A program made the position numbers and the translations under genes. This document shows positions 1 through 8,600 of a stretch of 38,693 bases of DNA, piece by piece; positions within the stretch are counted from its first letter, which is position 1; each line of letters begins with the position of its first letter. The stretch lies in assembly GCF_947495285.1 (NCBI RefSeq), contig NZ_CANLXZ010000033.1, positions 1 to 38,693 of the forward strand. Reading direction: 5' to 3'. The stretch comes from an uncultured Nonlabens sp. GTDB taxonomy: Bacteria; Bacteroidota; Bacteroidia; Flavobacteriales; Flavobacteriaceae. The notes beneath the pieces are model-generated. The model saw only the letters and a list, made by a program, of their open reading frames with translations. It was not told the origin of the DNA and did not search any database.

Positions 1-1
1 A

Positions 2-67
2 ACTATAAAATCAATCACAGGAAATCATCATTATCTAAAAGCTTTTTATGCGGCATTTAAGAACTAA
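2..67 (+). CDS. Possible 3' end of a gene entering from the left edge
   Basis: An open frame runs from the window edge to a TAA at 65-67 and encodes 21 residues ending HYLKAFYAAFKN. The composition looks like a real protein C-terminus, but the piece is too short to assign to a family. The other forward frames in this stretch look less protein-like. About 120 bases of AT-rich sequence follow before the terminator hairpin at 186-222, so it may be the end of a gene transcribed toward accD. Confidence 0.3.
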   Translation, partial: TIKSITGNHHYLKAFYAAFKN

Positions 68-185
68 ATTGGTATAAGAAAAGATTAATGATTGTTAATT
101 GTACTGTTTAAATATAAATATAGGTTATGAGAAATAGAATGGTAGGAATCAAATTTAGAATTTTAGTTTTAACAGATTAAAAAAA

Positions 186-222
186 AATCGTCTTAAGAAT
201 GTGTTAGATTCTTAAGACGATT
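186..222. terminator. Intrinsic terminator, probably bidirectional
   Basis: A perfect 15-bp stem (186-200 with 208-222) closes a 7-base loop. It is flanked by an A-run on the left and CATTTTTT on the right, so it can end transcription from either strand. It lies 26 bases beyond the accD stop codon and would terminate accD, and possibly the fbaA-accD transcript. Confidence 0.85.
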
Positions 223-248
223 CATTTTTTAATAAAGAAGATGCCGCG

Positions 249-1112
249 TTATGCGCTTATCTCTACTTTTCTATTTAAGATCAAATTAAGGTAAAGGTTT
301 ACTTTGTCCTTTAATTCATGTCTAGGACATATAAAATCTAAGAAACCTTTTTCAAGAAGAAACTCTGCGGTTTGAAAACCTTCTGGTAATTCTTTTCCTG
401 TGGTATCTCTTACTACACGTGGACCTGCAAAAGCAATTAATGCACCTGGTTCTCCTATGTTGATATCTCCTAGCATAGCAAATGATGCTGTTGTACCACC
501 AGTAGTTGGGTCTGTACATAAAGATACATAAGGAATGCCAGCGTCACTTAATTGAGCAAGTTTTGCACTAGTTTTTGCAAGTTGCATTAATGATAATGCT
601 GCTTCCATCATACGCGCACCACCAGATTTTGAGATGATCATGAATGGAATGTTGTTTTTAAGAGAATAGTCTGCAGCGCGAGCAATTTTTTCTCCTACTA
701 CACTACCCATAGAGCCACCTATGAAAGCAAAGTCCATACAGGCTACAACGAGATCGTTACCTTTAGACTTACCTACAGCAGTACGCACAGCGTCTTTAAG
801 ACCTGTTTTCTTTTGTGCAGCTTCTACACGGTCTGTGTATTTTTTAGTATCCTCAAATTTTAATGGATCTTTTGAAACAATGTTAGGATTCAATTCTTTG
901 AATTCATTATTGTCAAATAAAATCTCGAAGTACTCATTACTTCCTATCCTTACGTGATATCCATCTTCTGGACTAACGTAAAAATTGTTTTTAAGTAAAT
1001 CTGTGTCTACTACTTTACCAGTAGGTGACTTATACCATAAACCTTTAGGAGTGTCTTTCTTAGCCTCTGTAGGTGTGGTAATCCCTTTTTTATCTCTTTT
1101 AAACCAAGCCAT
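249..1112 (-). CDS. accD: Acetyl-CoA carboxylase, carboxyltransferase beta subunit
   Basis: This 287-residue protein moves the carboxyl group from biotin to acetyl-CoA to make malonyl-CoA, the first step of fatty acid synthesis; it works with AccA in the cytoplasm. The carboxyltransferase core is clear: [13 protein letters not shown] near residue 132, [11 protein letters not shown] near 162, [16 protein letters not shown] near 201, then GPRV and [16 protein letters not shown]. The start [10 protein letters not shown] is typical of the family. The N-terminal zinc ribbon seen in many AccD proteins is degenerate: the region around [11 protein letters not shown] and [10 protein letters not shown] has serines or other residues where metal-binding cysteines are expected. 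I believe this is usual in flavobacteria, but that is from memory. It lies 118 bp downstream of fbaA on the same strand. Confidence 0.96.
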   Translation of the reverse strand: MAWFKRDKKGITTPTEAKKDTPKGLWYKSPTGKVVDTDLLKNNFYVSPEDGYHVRIGSNEYFEILFDNNEFKELNPNIVSKDPLKFEDTKKYTDRVEAAQKKTGLKDAVRTAVGKSKGNDLVVACMDFAFIGGSMGSVVGEKIARAADYSLKNNIPFMIISKSGGARMMEAALSLMQLAKTSAKLAQLSDAGIPYVSLCTDPTTGGTTASFAMLGDINIGEPGALIAFAGPRVVRDTTGKELPEGFQTAEFLLEKGFLDFICPRHELKDKVNLYLNLILNRKVEISA

Positions 1113-1230
1113 ATTTTAGTTCTAAGTTAAGTGTTAAAGTAATGAAATACCTTAATCACTTATTATTTTAACTGTTTCTAACCTAGATTTCATGAATAAA
1201 CATGTTTTAAAGGCTGAATAATGAATTTTA

Positions 1231-2298
1231 TTATAATGTATTGATATTATTTAAATCTTCAAAAGCTTGTTTTAATCTAGCTTTAAAAGACTCTTCTCCA
1301 TGACGTAACCATTTGCGAGGGTCGTAATATTTTTTATTAGGAAGGTCTGCTCCATTAGGGTTTCCTATTTGAGAGAGTAAGAAGTCGTTGTTAGTATCCA
1401 TATACTTTTTTATACCATCAGAAAATGCCCATTGAAGATCTGTGTCAATATTCATTTTAACAACGCCATATCCTATGGCTTCTCTTATTTCTTCTAGTGT
1501 AGAACCAGAACCGCCATGAAATACAAAATCGATATGATTGTGCTCTACGTTATATTTTTTAGAGATATACTCTTGAGAATTCTTAAGAATTTTAGGTGTA
1601 AGTTTTACATTACCAGGTTTATATACACCATGTACGTTACCAAATGCCGCTGCGATAGTGAATTTGTCACTTACCTTCATGAGCTCTTCATACGCATATG
1701 CTACTTCTTCTGGTTGTGTATATAGTTTAGACTCGTCTACATCGCTATTATCAACACCGTCTTCTTCACCACCAGTGATACCTAATTCTATTTCTAGAGT
1801 CATGTCCATTTTAGACATTCTTTCTAGATATCTTTTACATATTTCTATATTTTCTTCTAGAGGTTCTTCACTTAGGTCTATCATGTGTGAAGAGTATAAA
1901 CTTTTTCCGCTTTCGCGAAAGCGTGCCTCACTAGCATCTAATAAACCATCTATCCAAGGAAGTAATTTTTTTGCACAGTGGTCTGTATGAAGAATCACAC
2001 TAGCTCCGTATGCTTCTGCTAGTCTATGAACGTGCTCTGCACCAGCAATTCCACCTAGGATCGCTGCTCTGTGATGGTCATTATTTAATCCTTTACCAGC
2101 ATTAAATACAGAACCTCCATTAGAGAATTGGATGATAACTGGAGAGTTTAAGTCTGCAGCAGTTTCCATAACAGCGTTTACTGTATTAGATCCTACAACA
2201 TTAACAGCAGGAAGTGCATATGCATTTGCTTTTGCATGATTAAAAATCTCTTGAACTTGGTCGCCAGTGGCAACACCTGGTTTTATATTGTGATTCAT
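1231..2298 (-). CDS. fbaA: Class II fructose-bisphosphate aldolase
   Basis: This protein catalyses the reversible cleavage of fructose 1,6-bisphosphate to dihydroxyacetone phosphate and glyceraldehyde 3-phosphate in glycolysis and gluconeogenesis. I start it at the ATG giving MNHNIKPGVATGDQ (355 residues); 11 further in-frame codons upstream look like untranslated leader, and an A-rich AAGAAAAGAAATT precedes this ATG. The metal and catalytic motif HTDHC is at about residues 104-108, LEIELGITGGEEDG near 175 and FHGGSGS near 265, placing it in the long (E. coli FbaA-like) class IIA group. Residues 126-130 (RFRES) are encoded by a copy of the 14-bp palindrome at 1909-1922, in a surface-type linker rather than a catalytic motif. 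Confidence 0.96.
   Translation of the reverse strand: MNHNIKPGVATGDQVQEIFNHAKANAYALPAVNVVGSNTVNAVMETAADLNSPVIIQFSNGGSVFNAGKGLNNDHHRAAILGGIAGAEHVHRLAEAYGASVILHTDHCAKKLLPWIDGLLDASEARFRESGKSLYSSHMIDLSEEPLEENIEICKRYLERMSKMDMTLEIELGITGGEEDGVDNSDVDESKLYTQPEEVAYAYEELMKVSDKFTIAAAFGNVHGVYKPGNVKLTPKILKNSQEYISKKYNVEHNHIDFVFHGGSGSTLEEIREAIGYGVVKMNIDTDLQWAFSDGIKKYMDTNNDFLLSQIGNPNGADLPNKKYYDPRKWLRHGEESFKARLKQAFEDLNNINTL
1909..1922. repeat. Palindromic repeat GCTTTCGCGAAAGC, copy 1 (inside fbaA)
   Basis: An exact copy; the flanking C and G extend it to a 16-bp perfect palindrome (1908-1923). Read in the fbaA frame it encodes RFRES without breaking the gene. Confidence 0.9.
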
Positions 2299-2355
2299 AA
2301 TTTCTTTTCTTGGTTGAGCAAAAATAAGCAAAAATAAATGCCTATTTTTCAGAAT

Positions 2356-4908
2356 CTAGAAAGGATAATTAATACCTACATTAAGAACAGATTTTGAAAT
2401 TTTAAATTCTTTGAGCCATCTTCTATTTTCTTCTAGTGCAGGATTGTAGGTTTTAAAGCCCATATCAAATCTTAAAACAAAAAAGCCGAAGTCGTATCGC
2501 AATCCTACACCTGTTCCTAGCGCTAGGTATTCTAGATCACTTATTTCATTAAAAATGGCTTCTGAATCTTCTTCACTATCGAGTACGTTATAAATATTAC
2601 CTATGTCTGCAAATAAGGCACCTTTAAACGCTCCAGATATAGGGAATCGATACTCTGCATTGAGTGCTATTTTCATATTAGCCTCATTAAAGTCATTTAA
2701 CCCACCTGTTTTACCTGGTCCTAATTCATAGGCTTGCCACGCTCTATTATCATTAGGCCCACCTGCAAAGAAAGATCTTATGAACGGAATGTTATCAGAA
2801 TTTCCATAAGGGATAGCAATACCACCGAAGGCTCTTATGGCAAATACATGATTGTTTACGTATTGCCAGTGTTTTATATAGTCGATTTCGGTCTTTATGT
2901 ACTGACTGTATTCTACACCAAAAACTCGTCTTCTATCATTTTCATTTTTTTCTATTCCTGCCAGACTAGAGATGCCAGAAAGTACATTACCAGCGCTTTC
3001 TATTCTCAAGTTAAATCTAGAGAAATCATCATCGTAAATTCCTTCTCTATTGTTACGTGTCCAACTGTAACTGGTAGATACGATTAGGTTATTTTGTGAT
3101 AGCCTGTCTCTACGTTCCCTCACGTTTCTTATTTGCTCTCTTTGAGCATCGCTTACAGATAGGGATCCATTTAGGGAATTGTTAATAAAGGCAGTAGTAC
3201 CATCTGGTATGGTAAGATTACTAGAGTCATTAACATAAATAGGATTTGTAAGGTTAAGATCGTTAGCTATATTATTAATACTACCATAACTACTTTGATA
3301 GACATTAAAAAAGTTACCAGGGTCTAAATTACGTACATATTGCGCGTTTACTAAATCTAATCTGGTACTCTTTATTTCGGTCTGTCTCCAGTTATAAGTT
3401 AGTGCTCCATTAAGGCTCTGTTTATCTAGACCTATATTAGTCTGGCTGAAATACCCTAGTGAAAAATTAGTAGATGGCGACATGTACTTAGGGATCAAGT
3501 GGTCTACATTAAAAGGTAAAAATAACCTAGGGAAACTAAGCTTAGCATCTGTTCCTAGTTCTTGTAAATCAAAAAATCTAGAGTCGCCATTTGCAGCATT
3601 TGTACTCGCACCTATATTCCCTCTAAAAGATATATCTAAGAGTTCACTACCTCTAAATAAATTTCTAATTAAAAGAGATGTGTTAAGACCTACACCTATA
3701 GCCTGTATATTGCTATGCGTCGCTTCTACTCCATAAGTGAATTCAAATTTTTTCTTTGAGGTAAGTAACACATTTGCTATAAGATTAGTGCCTGTGGAGT
3801 CTTTAGGGTCTTCAACATACCTTATGGTAGGGTATTGAAAACTTTGTAGCTCTGTGATTCTCCTATATGTTCTATCTCTATCTATATCTTTATAAAGATC
3901 GCCTTTGTGAATAAATATGGCATCTGTTAGAGTAGATCTTTTGTACTTGCGTTTTCCAAAACGTAAGATGTTGTAATCTTCATAAGTCAGTGTATCGGCC
4001 GCTTTGTTACTTATTGCGTTTTGATAATCTGGTATAATGTTAACTTCACTTATTTTGTGCATTTTATACGGTACACTAATCGTGGAGTCTGCATCTTGTA
4101 TCTCTCTGTCTTTAATGATAAGAGTGATGTTTGCTTTATTTTTAGTGTTAATAGTGTCGCCCTCAAATCTTATATTATCTTTTTCCATATAATAGACTCC
4201 ATTATTACGTAAATATGTATTCAATCGGTCTTTCTCGGCATTTATATCTGGCGTGTAATATTGCTCACCTTTTTTAAGAATACTTTCAGAATCTACTAGT
4301 TGATATAAGGAGTCAATAACAGGTGTTGCTATTTGTGTTTTAAGACTATCGATAATATAAGGAGTGTGCCTATTTACATAATATTCAATTCGAGCCTTTT
4401 TATTATTTTTAAAATCTATAATTTTATGATCTACCTCTGTATTGAACCATCCTTGATTCCAGTACCAGGCTCTTAATCTTTCTTTTGATTTCTCAATAGC
4501 GGTCTCGTTAATTAAGCTAGGTGCTTCTCCGGTTCTTTTAAGCCAGTTATTAAAATCAACAAGACTTTGACCTAATTCCATGGTTTGCTTTTCTGATAGA
4601 ATAGCATTACGTCTTTTTAAGCCTTTAGGATGATCCTGCATCCACTTTAAGTAAATAGAATCTCGGTGAGGTCTCGCAAGATTATAAATATGGAGTCTTA
4701 AAGGGTAGTTAAGAAGTCTTTGATTAGGCTGTAGAGTAGGTAGAGTGAGTACTCTTGGGTCTTTAGGTGATAGGCTATCAACTAGAATCGTGTTTTTAGT
4801 AAGGAGTTGCTTACCGTCAGGAACGCGTTTAATAGCATGGCAAGAAACCAATAAAATAATAAGCAATATAAATAAGCCTATTTTTGCATGAAGTCCCGAT
4901 TTTTCCAT
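2356..4908 (-). CDS. tamL: TamL-type outer membrane assembly lipoprotein (BamA/TamA family)
   Basis: A large outer membrane protein of the BamA/Omp85 superfamily. I place the start at the ATG giving MEKSGLHAKIGLF (850 residues). The longer frame has 20 more codons but would overlap the divergent methyltransferase gene. The N-terminus has a hydrophobic stretch ending LLVSC, a lipobox, so the protein should be a lipoprotein; this separates TamL from BamA. POTRA-like sequence fills roughly residues 30-400 and a beta-barrel the C-terminal half, with barrel-type features such as FFAGGPNDNRAWQAYELGPG and a terminal phenylalanine (GINYPF). In Bacteroidota, TamL is thought to act with TamB in outer membrane biogenesis; no tamB lies next to it here. 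The name rests on architecture and recall of the family. Confidence 0.87.
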   Translation of the reverse strand: MEKSGLHAKIGLFILLIILLVSCHAIKRVPDGKQLLTKNTILVDSLSPKDPRVLTLPTLQPNQRLLNYPLRLHIYNLARPHRDSIYLKWMQDHPKGLKRRNAILSEKQTMELGQSLVDFNNWLKRTGEAPSLINETAIEKSKERLRAWYWNQGWFNTEVDHKIIDFKNNKKARIEYYVNRHTPYIIDSLKTQIATPVIDSLYQLVDSESILKKGEQYYTPDINAEKDRLNTYLRNNGVYYMEKDNIRFEGDTINTKNKANITLIIKDREIQDADSTISVPYKMHKISEVNIIPDYQNAISNKAADTLTYEDYNILRFGKRKYKRSTLTDAIFIHKGDLYKDIDRDRTYRRITELQSFQYPTIRYVEDPKDSTGTNLIANVLLTSKKKFEFTYGVEATHSNIQAIGVGLNTSLLIRNLFRGSELLDISFRGNIGASTNAANGDSRFFDLQELGTDAKLSFPRLFLPFNVDHLIPKYMSPSTNFSLGYFSQTNIGLDKQSLNGALTYNWRQTEIKSTRLDLVNAQYVRNLDPGNFFNVYQSSYGSINNIANDLNLTNPIYVNDSSNLTIPDGTTAFINNSLNGSLSVSDAQREQIRNVRERRDRLSQNNLIVSTSYSWTRNNREGIYDDDFSRFNLRIESAGNVLSGISSLAGIEKNENDRRRVFGVEYSQYIKTEIDYIKHWQYVNNHVFAIRAFGGIAIPYGNSDNIPFIRSFFAGGPNDNRAWQAYELGPGKTGGLNDFNEANMKIALNAEYRFPISGAFKGALFADIGNIYNVLDSEEDSEAIFNEISDLEYLALGTGVGLRYDFGFFVLRFDMGFKTYNPALEENRRWLKEFKISKSVLNVGINYPF

Positions 4909-4936
4909 AGTGCAATATTCAAAAATACGATTATAA

Positions 4937-5665
4937 ATGATTACCAAAAGTAAGTTAAAGCTTATCAAATCTCTCAGTAGAAAAAAAACTCGAGAAGAGC
5001 ATCAGCTTTTTATTGTTGAAGGATACAAATCTATAAGAGAACTAGTTAATTCTGGCCTTATTGTAGAGGATATTCTCATAACCTTAGGAAACAATCATTT
5101 AGATGCGTTAGAGCCTACAGTTATTAGTGAAAAAGATATGAATTCTATCTCTAATTTAAAGACACCACCAGGTTATCTGGCCGTTTTTAAAATGAATAAG
5201 CAGTTAGAATTACCACAAGTAGGTAAGGTAATAGCTCTAGATGATATTAAGGATCCTGGTAATTTAGGTACTATTATTAGACTAGCAGACTGGTTTGGGA
5301 TATCAGATATCGTGTGCAGTAAAGAAACGGTAGATGTCTATAATTCTAAATGTGTGCAAGCAAGCATGGCATCTCTTGCTAGAGTGCAAGTTCATTATAC
5401 AGACTTATATGACTATTTAAAACAGTCTTTGCTACCTATATATCCTACAGCAATGAATGGTGAGAATATCTACACCAGCGTATTACCAGAAGAAGGTATC
5501 ATAGTCATGGGAAATGAGTCTGCTGGTGTAAGTGATGCCATTCTTAAAATAGGAAACGCTATCAGTATACCACAATACGGAAAAGTTCAAGAGACTGAAA
5601 GTCTTAATGTAGCCATGGCAACATCTCTTATACTAGGCGAGTGGTTGCGTACTACTGGAATGTAA
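4937..5665 (+). CDS. TrmH/SpoU-family RNA 2'-O-ribose methyltransferase
   Basis: A 242-residue SPOUT methyltransferase that would add a methyl group to a ribose 2'-OH of rRNA or tRNA using S-adenosylmethionine. An N-terminal substrate-binding part (about residues 1-85, with HQLFIVEGYKSIRELV) precedes the knotted catalytic domain. All three SpoU motifs are present: DDIKDPGNLGTIIRLADW (about 102-119, with the conserved Asn109 and Arg115), VMGNESAGVSDAI, and SIPQYGKVQETESLNVAMA. The exact target nucleotide cannot be told from sequence. The gene starts 28 bp from the divergent tamL, so the two must have closely packed promoters. Its 3' end overlaps the convergent porT by 14 bp. Confidence 0.93.
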   Translation: MITKSKLKLIKSLSRKKTREEHQLFIVEGYKSIRELVNSGLIVEDILITLGNNHLDALEPTVISEKDMNSISNLKTPPGYLAVFKMNKQLELPQVGKVIALDDIKDPGNLGTIIRLADWFGISDIVCSKETVDVYNSKCVQASMASLARVQVHYTDLYDYLKQSLLPIYPTAMNGENIYTSVLPEEGIIVMGNESAGVSDAILKIGNAISIPQYGKVQETESLNVAMATSLILGEWLRTTGM

Positions 5666-6353
5666 AGTTGATAAAAATGCCTCTAGTCTGCATGCTGTCT
5701 ATATTTCCAGTCCATGGACTGTTGGGGTCTATATCGCGCACCAGTTCATCTCCCATGGCAAATACACCTCTTATGGACGGTGAAAACTTAAAGTAATACA
5801 GGTACAGGTCAAATCCTATGCCTAGTTCATAATTAAGAACACTAGGTGTCTGTCTAAACTGCCCAGAACTGTTGTCATCTGGGTTATCAGAATTACTTGA
5901 TAAGTTATTAGACCAGGACGCTCCAGCAACGACAAAGGGTTTCCAGTTATTTAATCTTTTAGTAGAAAACTTTACTAATAAAGGTACATGTATGTAAGTA
6001 GAGGTAACCTCACGCTCCATTTGTGCAGCAGTAGTAAGTGATGGGTCTGGAAATGTTAGATTTCTAGTAGCAAACACGATACCTGGTTCTAGTCTTAAGT
6101 TAATGTACTCATTAATACGTATATCACCTATAAGACCTACATTAAAACCAGCACTAGATTCTGTAACGATTTCTTCGGTAATCTCGTTATAATCAAATTT
6201 ATAATCATAAGAGTTAAAACCTAAATAGTAACCCCAAGTAAGAAATTTCTTATCAAAGTTTTCTAGATTTTTAATTTTTTCTTTTGAAAATAATTGAGCA
6301 CTAGCGGTTTGAAAACCTAGTGCTAAAATAATGATGACTATAACCTGTCTCAT
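5652..6353 (-). CDS. porT: PorT-family outer membrane beta-barrel protein (type IX secretion)
   Basis: A 233-residue secreted protein with a signal peptide (MRQVIVIIILALGFQTASAQ) followed by a small beta-barrel sequence typical of the PorT family. PorT (SprT in gliding flavobacteria) is needed for type IX secretion across the outer membrane. Supporting residues are the alternating barrel strands, such as YYLGFNSYDYKFDY and VGLIGDIRINEYINLRLEPG, and the end pattern TRGIFINFTFQ. It sits one base from menG/ubiE on the same strand; a porT-ubiE pair is a familiar arrangement in Flavobacteriaceae, which strengthens the call. The 3' end overlaps the convergent methyltransferase gene, with no room for a separate terminator. 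Confidence 0.88.
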   Translation of the reverse strand: MRQVIVIIILALGFQTASAQLFSKEKIKNLENFDKKFLTWGYYLGFNSYDYKFDYNEITEEIVTESSAGFNVGLIGDIRINEYINLRLEPGIVFATRNLTFPDPSLTTAAQMEREVTSTYIHVPLLVKFSTKRLNNWKPFVVAGASWSNNLSSNSDNPDDNSSGQFRQTPSVLNYELGIGFDLYLYYFKFSPSIRGVFAMGDELVRDIDPNSPWTGNIDSMQTRGIFINFTFQ

Positions 6354-6354
6354 A

Positions 6355-7089
6355 TTATACTTTTACTGCTTTATAAATGGTAGATGCACCATGAAATTGT
6401 AACTCATTTTCTACCTCTTTAAACCCTACTTTCTTTAAAATATTGTTGAAACGCTCTCCATAAGGAAATTTAGAAGCACTTTCTGATAAATATCCATAAG
6501 CGATCTTATCCTTAGAAAACAATTTACCTAAAGTAGGTACAATGATACCAGAGTAGAAATAGTAGCCTTGCTTAAAAGGAAACTTTGTAGGTACACTAGT
6601 TTCTAGTACTACTAGAATTCCACCAGGTTTTAAAACTCTTAATATTTCACCCAGTCCTTTTTCCAGATCTTCAAAATTACGTACTCCATAAGAAACGGTA
6701 ACGGCATCTATAGAATTATCTTCAAACTGTAGGTTTTCAGAATCTCCTAATACCATTTCTATGCGGCTATCTAGATTTTCTTCTTTTACCTTAACCTTTC
6801 CTACTTCTAGCATACCGCTAGAAATATCGAGTCCTATTAATCTTTTTGCATCGGTTTGTTGCGCCATTTTAATGACTAGGTCGCCAGTACCAGTAGCGAT
6901 GTCCATAATCACTTGTGGCTTATGAGCAGCTACCATTTTAACAACGTTATCTCTCCATTTTTGATCCAGACCTAAAGATATCATCCTATTTAGTCCATCA
7001 TATTCACCACTAATGGTGTCAAACATTTTTGTAACCTGTTCCTTTTTTCCAGAATCTTCTCCGTTATATGGCTTTACTTCTTCAGACAC
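6355..7089 (-). CDS. ubiE: Demethylmenaquinone methyltransferase (MenG/UbiE)
   Basis: This protein methylates demethylmenaquinone to menaquinone with S-adenosylmethionine, the last step in making the quinone used by Nqr. Family motifs: EQVTKMFDTISGEYDGLNR near residue 17, the SAM-binding loop IMDIATGTGDL (about 61-71), and VSYGVRNFEDLEKGLGEI. I start at the GTG giving (M)SEEVKPYNGEDSGKKEQ, because relatives usually begin about 17 residues before EQVTKMF. A TTG seven codons upstream (7110) is the alternative; no ATG is available. It forms an operon with porT (1-base gap). The upstream gap to trkA carries one copy of the 14-bp palindrome. Confidence 0.93.
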   Translation of the reverse strand: MSEEVKPYNGEDSGKKEQVTKMFDTISGEYDGLNRMISLGLDQKWRDNVVKMVAAHKPQVIMDIATGTGDLVIKMAQQTDAKRLIGLDISSGMLEVGKVKVKEENLDSRIEMVLGDSENLQFEDNSIDAVTVSYGVRNFEDLEKGLGEILRVLKPGGILVVLETSVPTKFPFKQGYYFYSGIIVPTLGKLFSKDKIAYGYLSESASKFPYGERFNNILKKVGFKEVENELQFHGASTIYKAVKV

Positions 7090-7144
7090 GAGCTTTAATT
7101 TAGATAGCAAAGATAATGCAGCGCGTTGAGGTTATTGCTATTCC

Positions 7145-7158
7145 GCTTTCGCGAAAGC
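7145..7158. repeat. Palindromic repeat GCTTTCGCGAAAGC, copy 2 (ubiE-trkA gap)
   Basis: An exact copy within a 16-bp perfect palindrome (7144-7159). It lies between two divergently transcribed genes, about 55 bp upstream of the menG/ubiE start and 63 bp upstream of the trkA promoter motif. Confidence 0.9.
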
Positions 7159-7221
7159 GAGATAAACATCCATAAAACCCATAAAAATCAAGCTTTTTTT
7201 AAATTATAGATCACATAACAG

Positions 7222-7229
7222 TATCTTTG
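7222..7229 (+). promoter_or_regulatory. Candidate -7 promoter element for trkAH
   Basis: TATCTTTG matches the Bacteroidota -7 consensus TAnnTTTG. It lies 21 bases before the trkA ATG, giving a short leader. The matching -33 element is weak (a T-rich run near 7194-7201). Confidence 0.55.
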
Positions 7230-7250
7230 GGACACTACAGAAACGATTGT

Positions 7251-8600
7251 ATGAAAATCATTATTGCAGGCGCAGGTGAGGTAGGTTTTCACCTGGCAAA
7301 GCTGTTATCCTACGAGTCACAGAATATTACATTAATAGATCCAGAACAGGATAATTTACATTATGCTGATACTCACCTAGATATTAGGGTGGTGCGAGGA
7401 GATTCTACCTCTATAAAAATCCTTAGAGATTCTAGAGTAGAAGAGGCAGATCTTGTGATTGCGGTTACCAGTAGTGAGACGACTAACATTACTATTTGTG
7501 TACTGGCCAAACAACTAGGTGCAAAACGTACCGTGGCGCGTATTACAAATACAGAGTTTCTAGAGCATCAAGACGCTATAGGTTTTTCTGGTTTTGGTAT
7601 AGATGAGTTGATATCTCCAGAAGCACTGGCAAGCAAAGAAATAGAATTGCTGCTCAATCAAAGCGCGTTTAATGATAGTTATGAATTTGAGGACGGCGCT
7701 CTGACTATGGTAGGTGTTAACTTGCAACGTACGGCACAGTTTGTAGGTAAAACGGTGCAACAGGCTGGAGAGATTTTTCCAGAGATTCATTTTATGCCTA
7801 TCGCTATACAAAGATTTGGTACCCAATACACCTTAATACCTCGTGGTGATACACAGTTTAAAGAAGGAGATCAAGTGTATTTTATTACCACGGCAGGTGG
7901 TGTAGAAGAGCTTTATAAATTAACCGGTAAGACTAAGCATGCCATGCGCAATGTCATGATTTTAGGCGGTAGTAATATAGGTAAGCAAACTGCGCAACAA
8001 CTTTCTAAAGCAGGGATTAACGTAAAGTTGATAGAGAACGATGCAAAAAAAGCATTTGACCTGGCAGATGCTCTTCCTGAAGTTCTAGTCTTAAACGGAG
8101 ATGGACGTAACGTAGAGTTGCTCCAAGAAGAAAACATTCATGAAATGGATGCATTTATAGCCGTTACAGGAAATAGCGAGACTAATATTATTTCTTGCCT
8201 TATGGCAAAGAGTAAAAGTGTGAAGAAAACGATATCTCTAGTAGAGAACATGGATTATTTTCAATTATCTCACAGCATAGGAATAGATACACTGATTAAT
8301 AAAAAATTACTTGCGGCCAATAATATTTTTAGATACGTACGTAAAGGTGAGGTAGTGGCTATGACTAAACTCAACAACATGAATGCAGAGCTACTAGAAT
8401 TTATCGTACAGCCAGAAAGTGCTGTATGTGGTAAAACTGTAGCAAATGCTGGTGTACCTAGAAGTGCTATTATAGGTGGTGTGATAAGACAGGGAATAGG
8501 TAATATAGTTCTAGGTAGCTTTAAGATAGAGGCTGGTGATAGAGTGGTAGTCTGTTGTTTACCACGTTCTATTACTAAGGTAGAAAAACTGTTTTTATAA
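7251..8600 (+). CDS. trkA: Trk K+ transporter, peripheral NAD-binding subunit TrkA
   Basis: The cytoplasmic gating subunit of the Trk/Ktr potassium uptake system. I start it at the ATG giving MKIIIAGAGEVGFHLAKLL (449 residues), because the nucleotide-binding GxGxxG is normally at the very N-terminus; an in-frame extension of eight codons upstream overlaps the promoter. There are two RCK_N/TrkA_C halves: the first Rossmann motif AGAGEVG at residues 6-12 and the second, VMILGGSNIGKQ, near 233. Each half is followed by a TrkA_C ligand-binding domain (VGKTVQQAG and CGKTVANAGVP). The stop codon overlaps the trkH start by one base (TAATG), so the two subunits are translationally coupled. Confidence 0.96.
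   Translation: MKIIIAGAGEVGFHLAKLLSYESQNITLIDPEQDNLHYADTHLDIRVVRGDSTSIKILRDSRVEEADLVIAVTSSETTNITICVLAKQLGAKRTVARITNTEFLEHQDAIGFSGFGIDELISPEALASKEIELLLNQSAFNDSYEFEDGALTMVGVNLQRTAQFVGKTVQQAGEIFPEIHFMPIAIQRFGTQYTLIPRGDTQFKEGDQVYFITTAGGVEELYKLTGKTKHAMRNVMILGGSNIGKQTAQQLSKAGINVKLIENDAKKAFDLADALPEVLVLNGDGRNVELLQEENIHEMDAFIAVTGNSETNIISCLMAKSKSVKKTISLVENMDYFQLSHSIGIDTLINKKLLAANNIFRYVRKGEVVAMTKLNNMNAELLEFIVQPESAVCGKTVANAGVPRSAIIGGVIRQGIGNIVLGSFKIEAGDRVVVCCLPRSITKVEKLFL

Noticed and set aside
721..957. Open frames on the strand opposite accD, fbaA, tamL, pruA, kynU and nqrF
   Set aside because: They lie wholly inside strongly supported genes and show no protein family pattern.
2299..2331. Eleven-codon 5' extension of fbaA (MLIFAQPRKEI)
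   Set aside because: Homologues start at the MNHNIKPG-like position, and the extension covers the A-rich ribosome binding region.
4909..4968. Twenty-codon 5' extension of tamL
   Set aside because: It would bury the lipoprotein signal and overlap the divergent methyltransferase gene.
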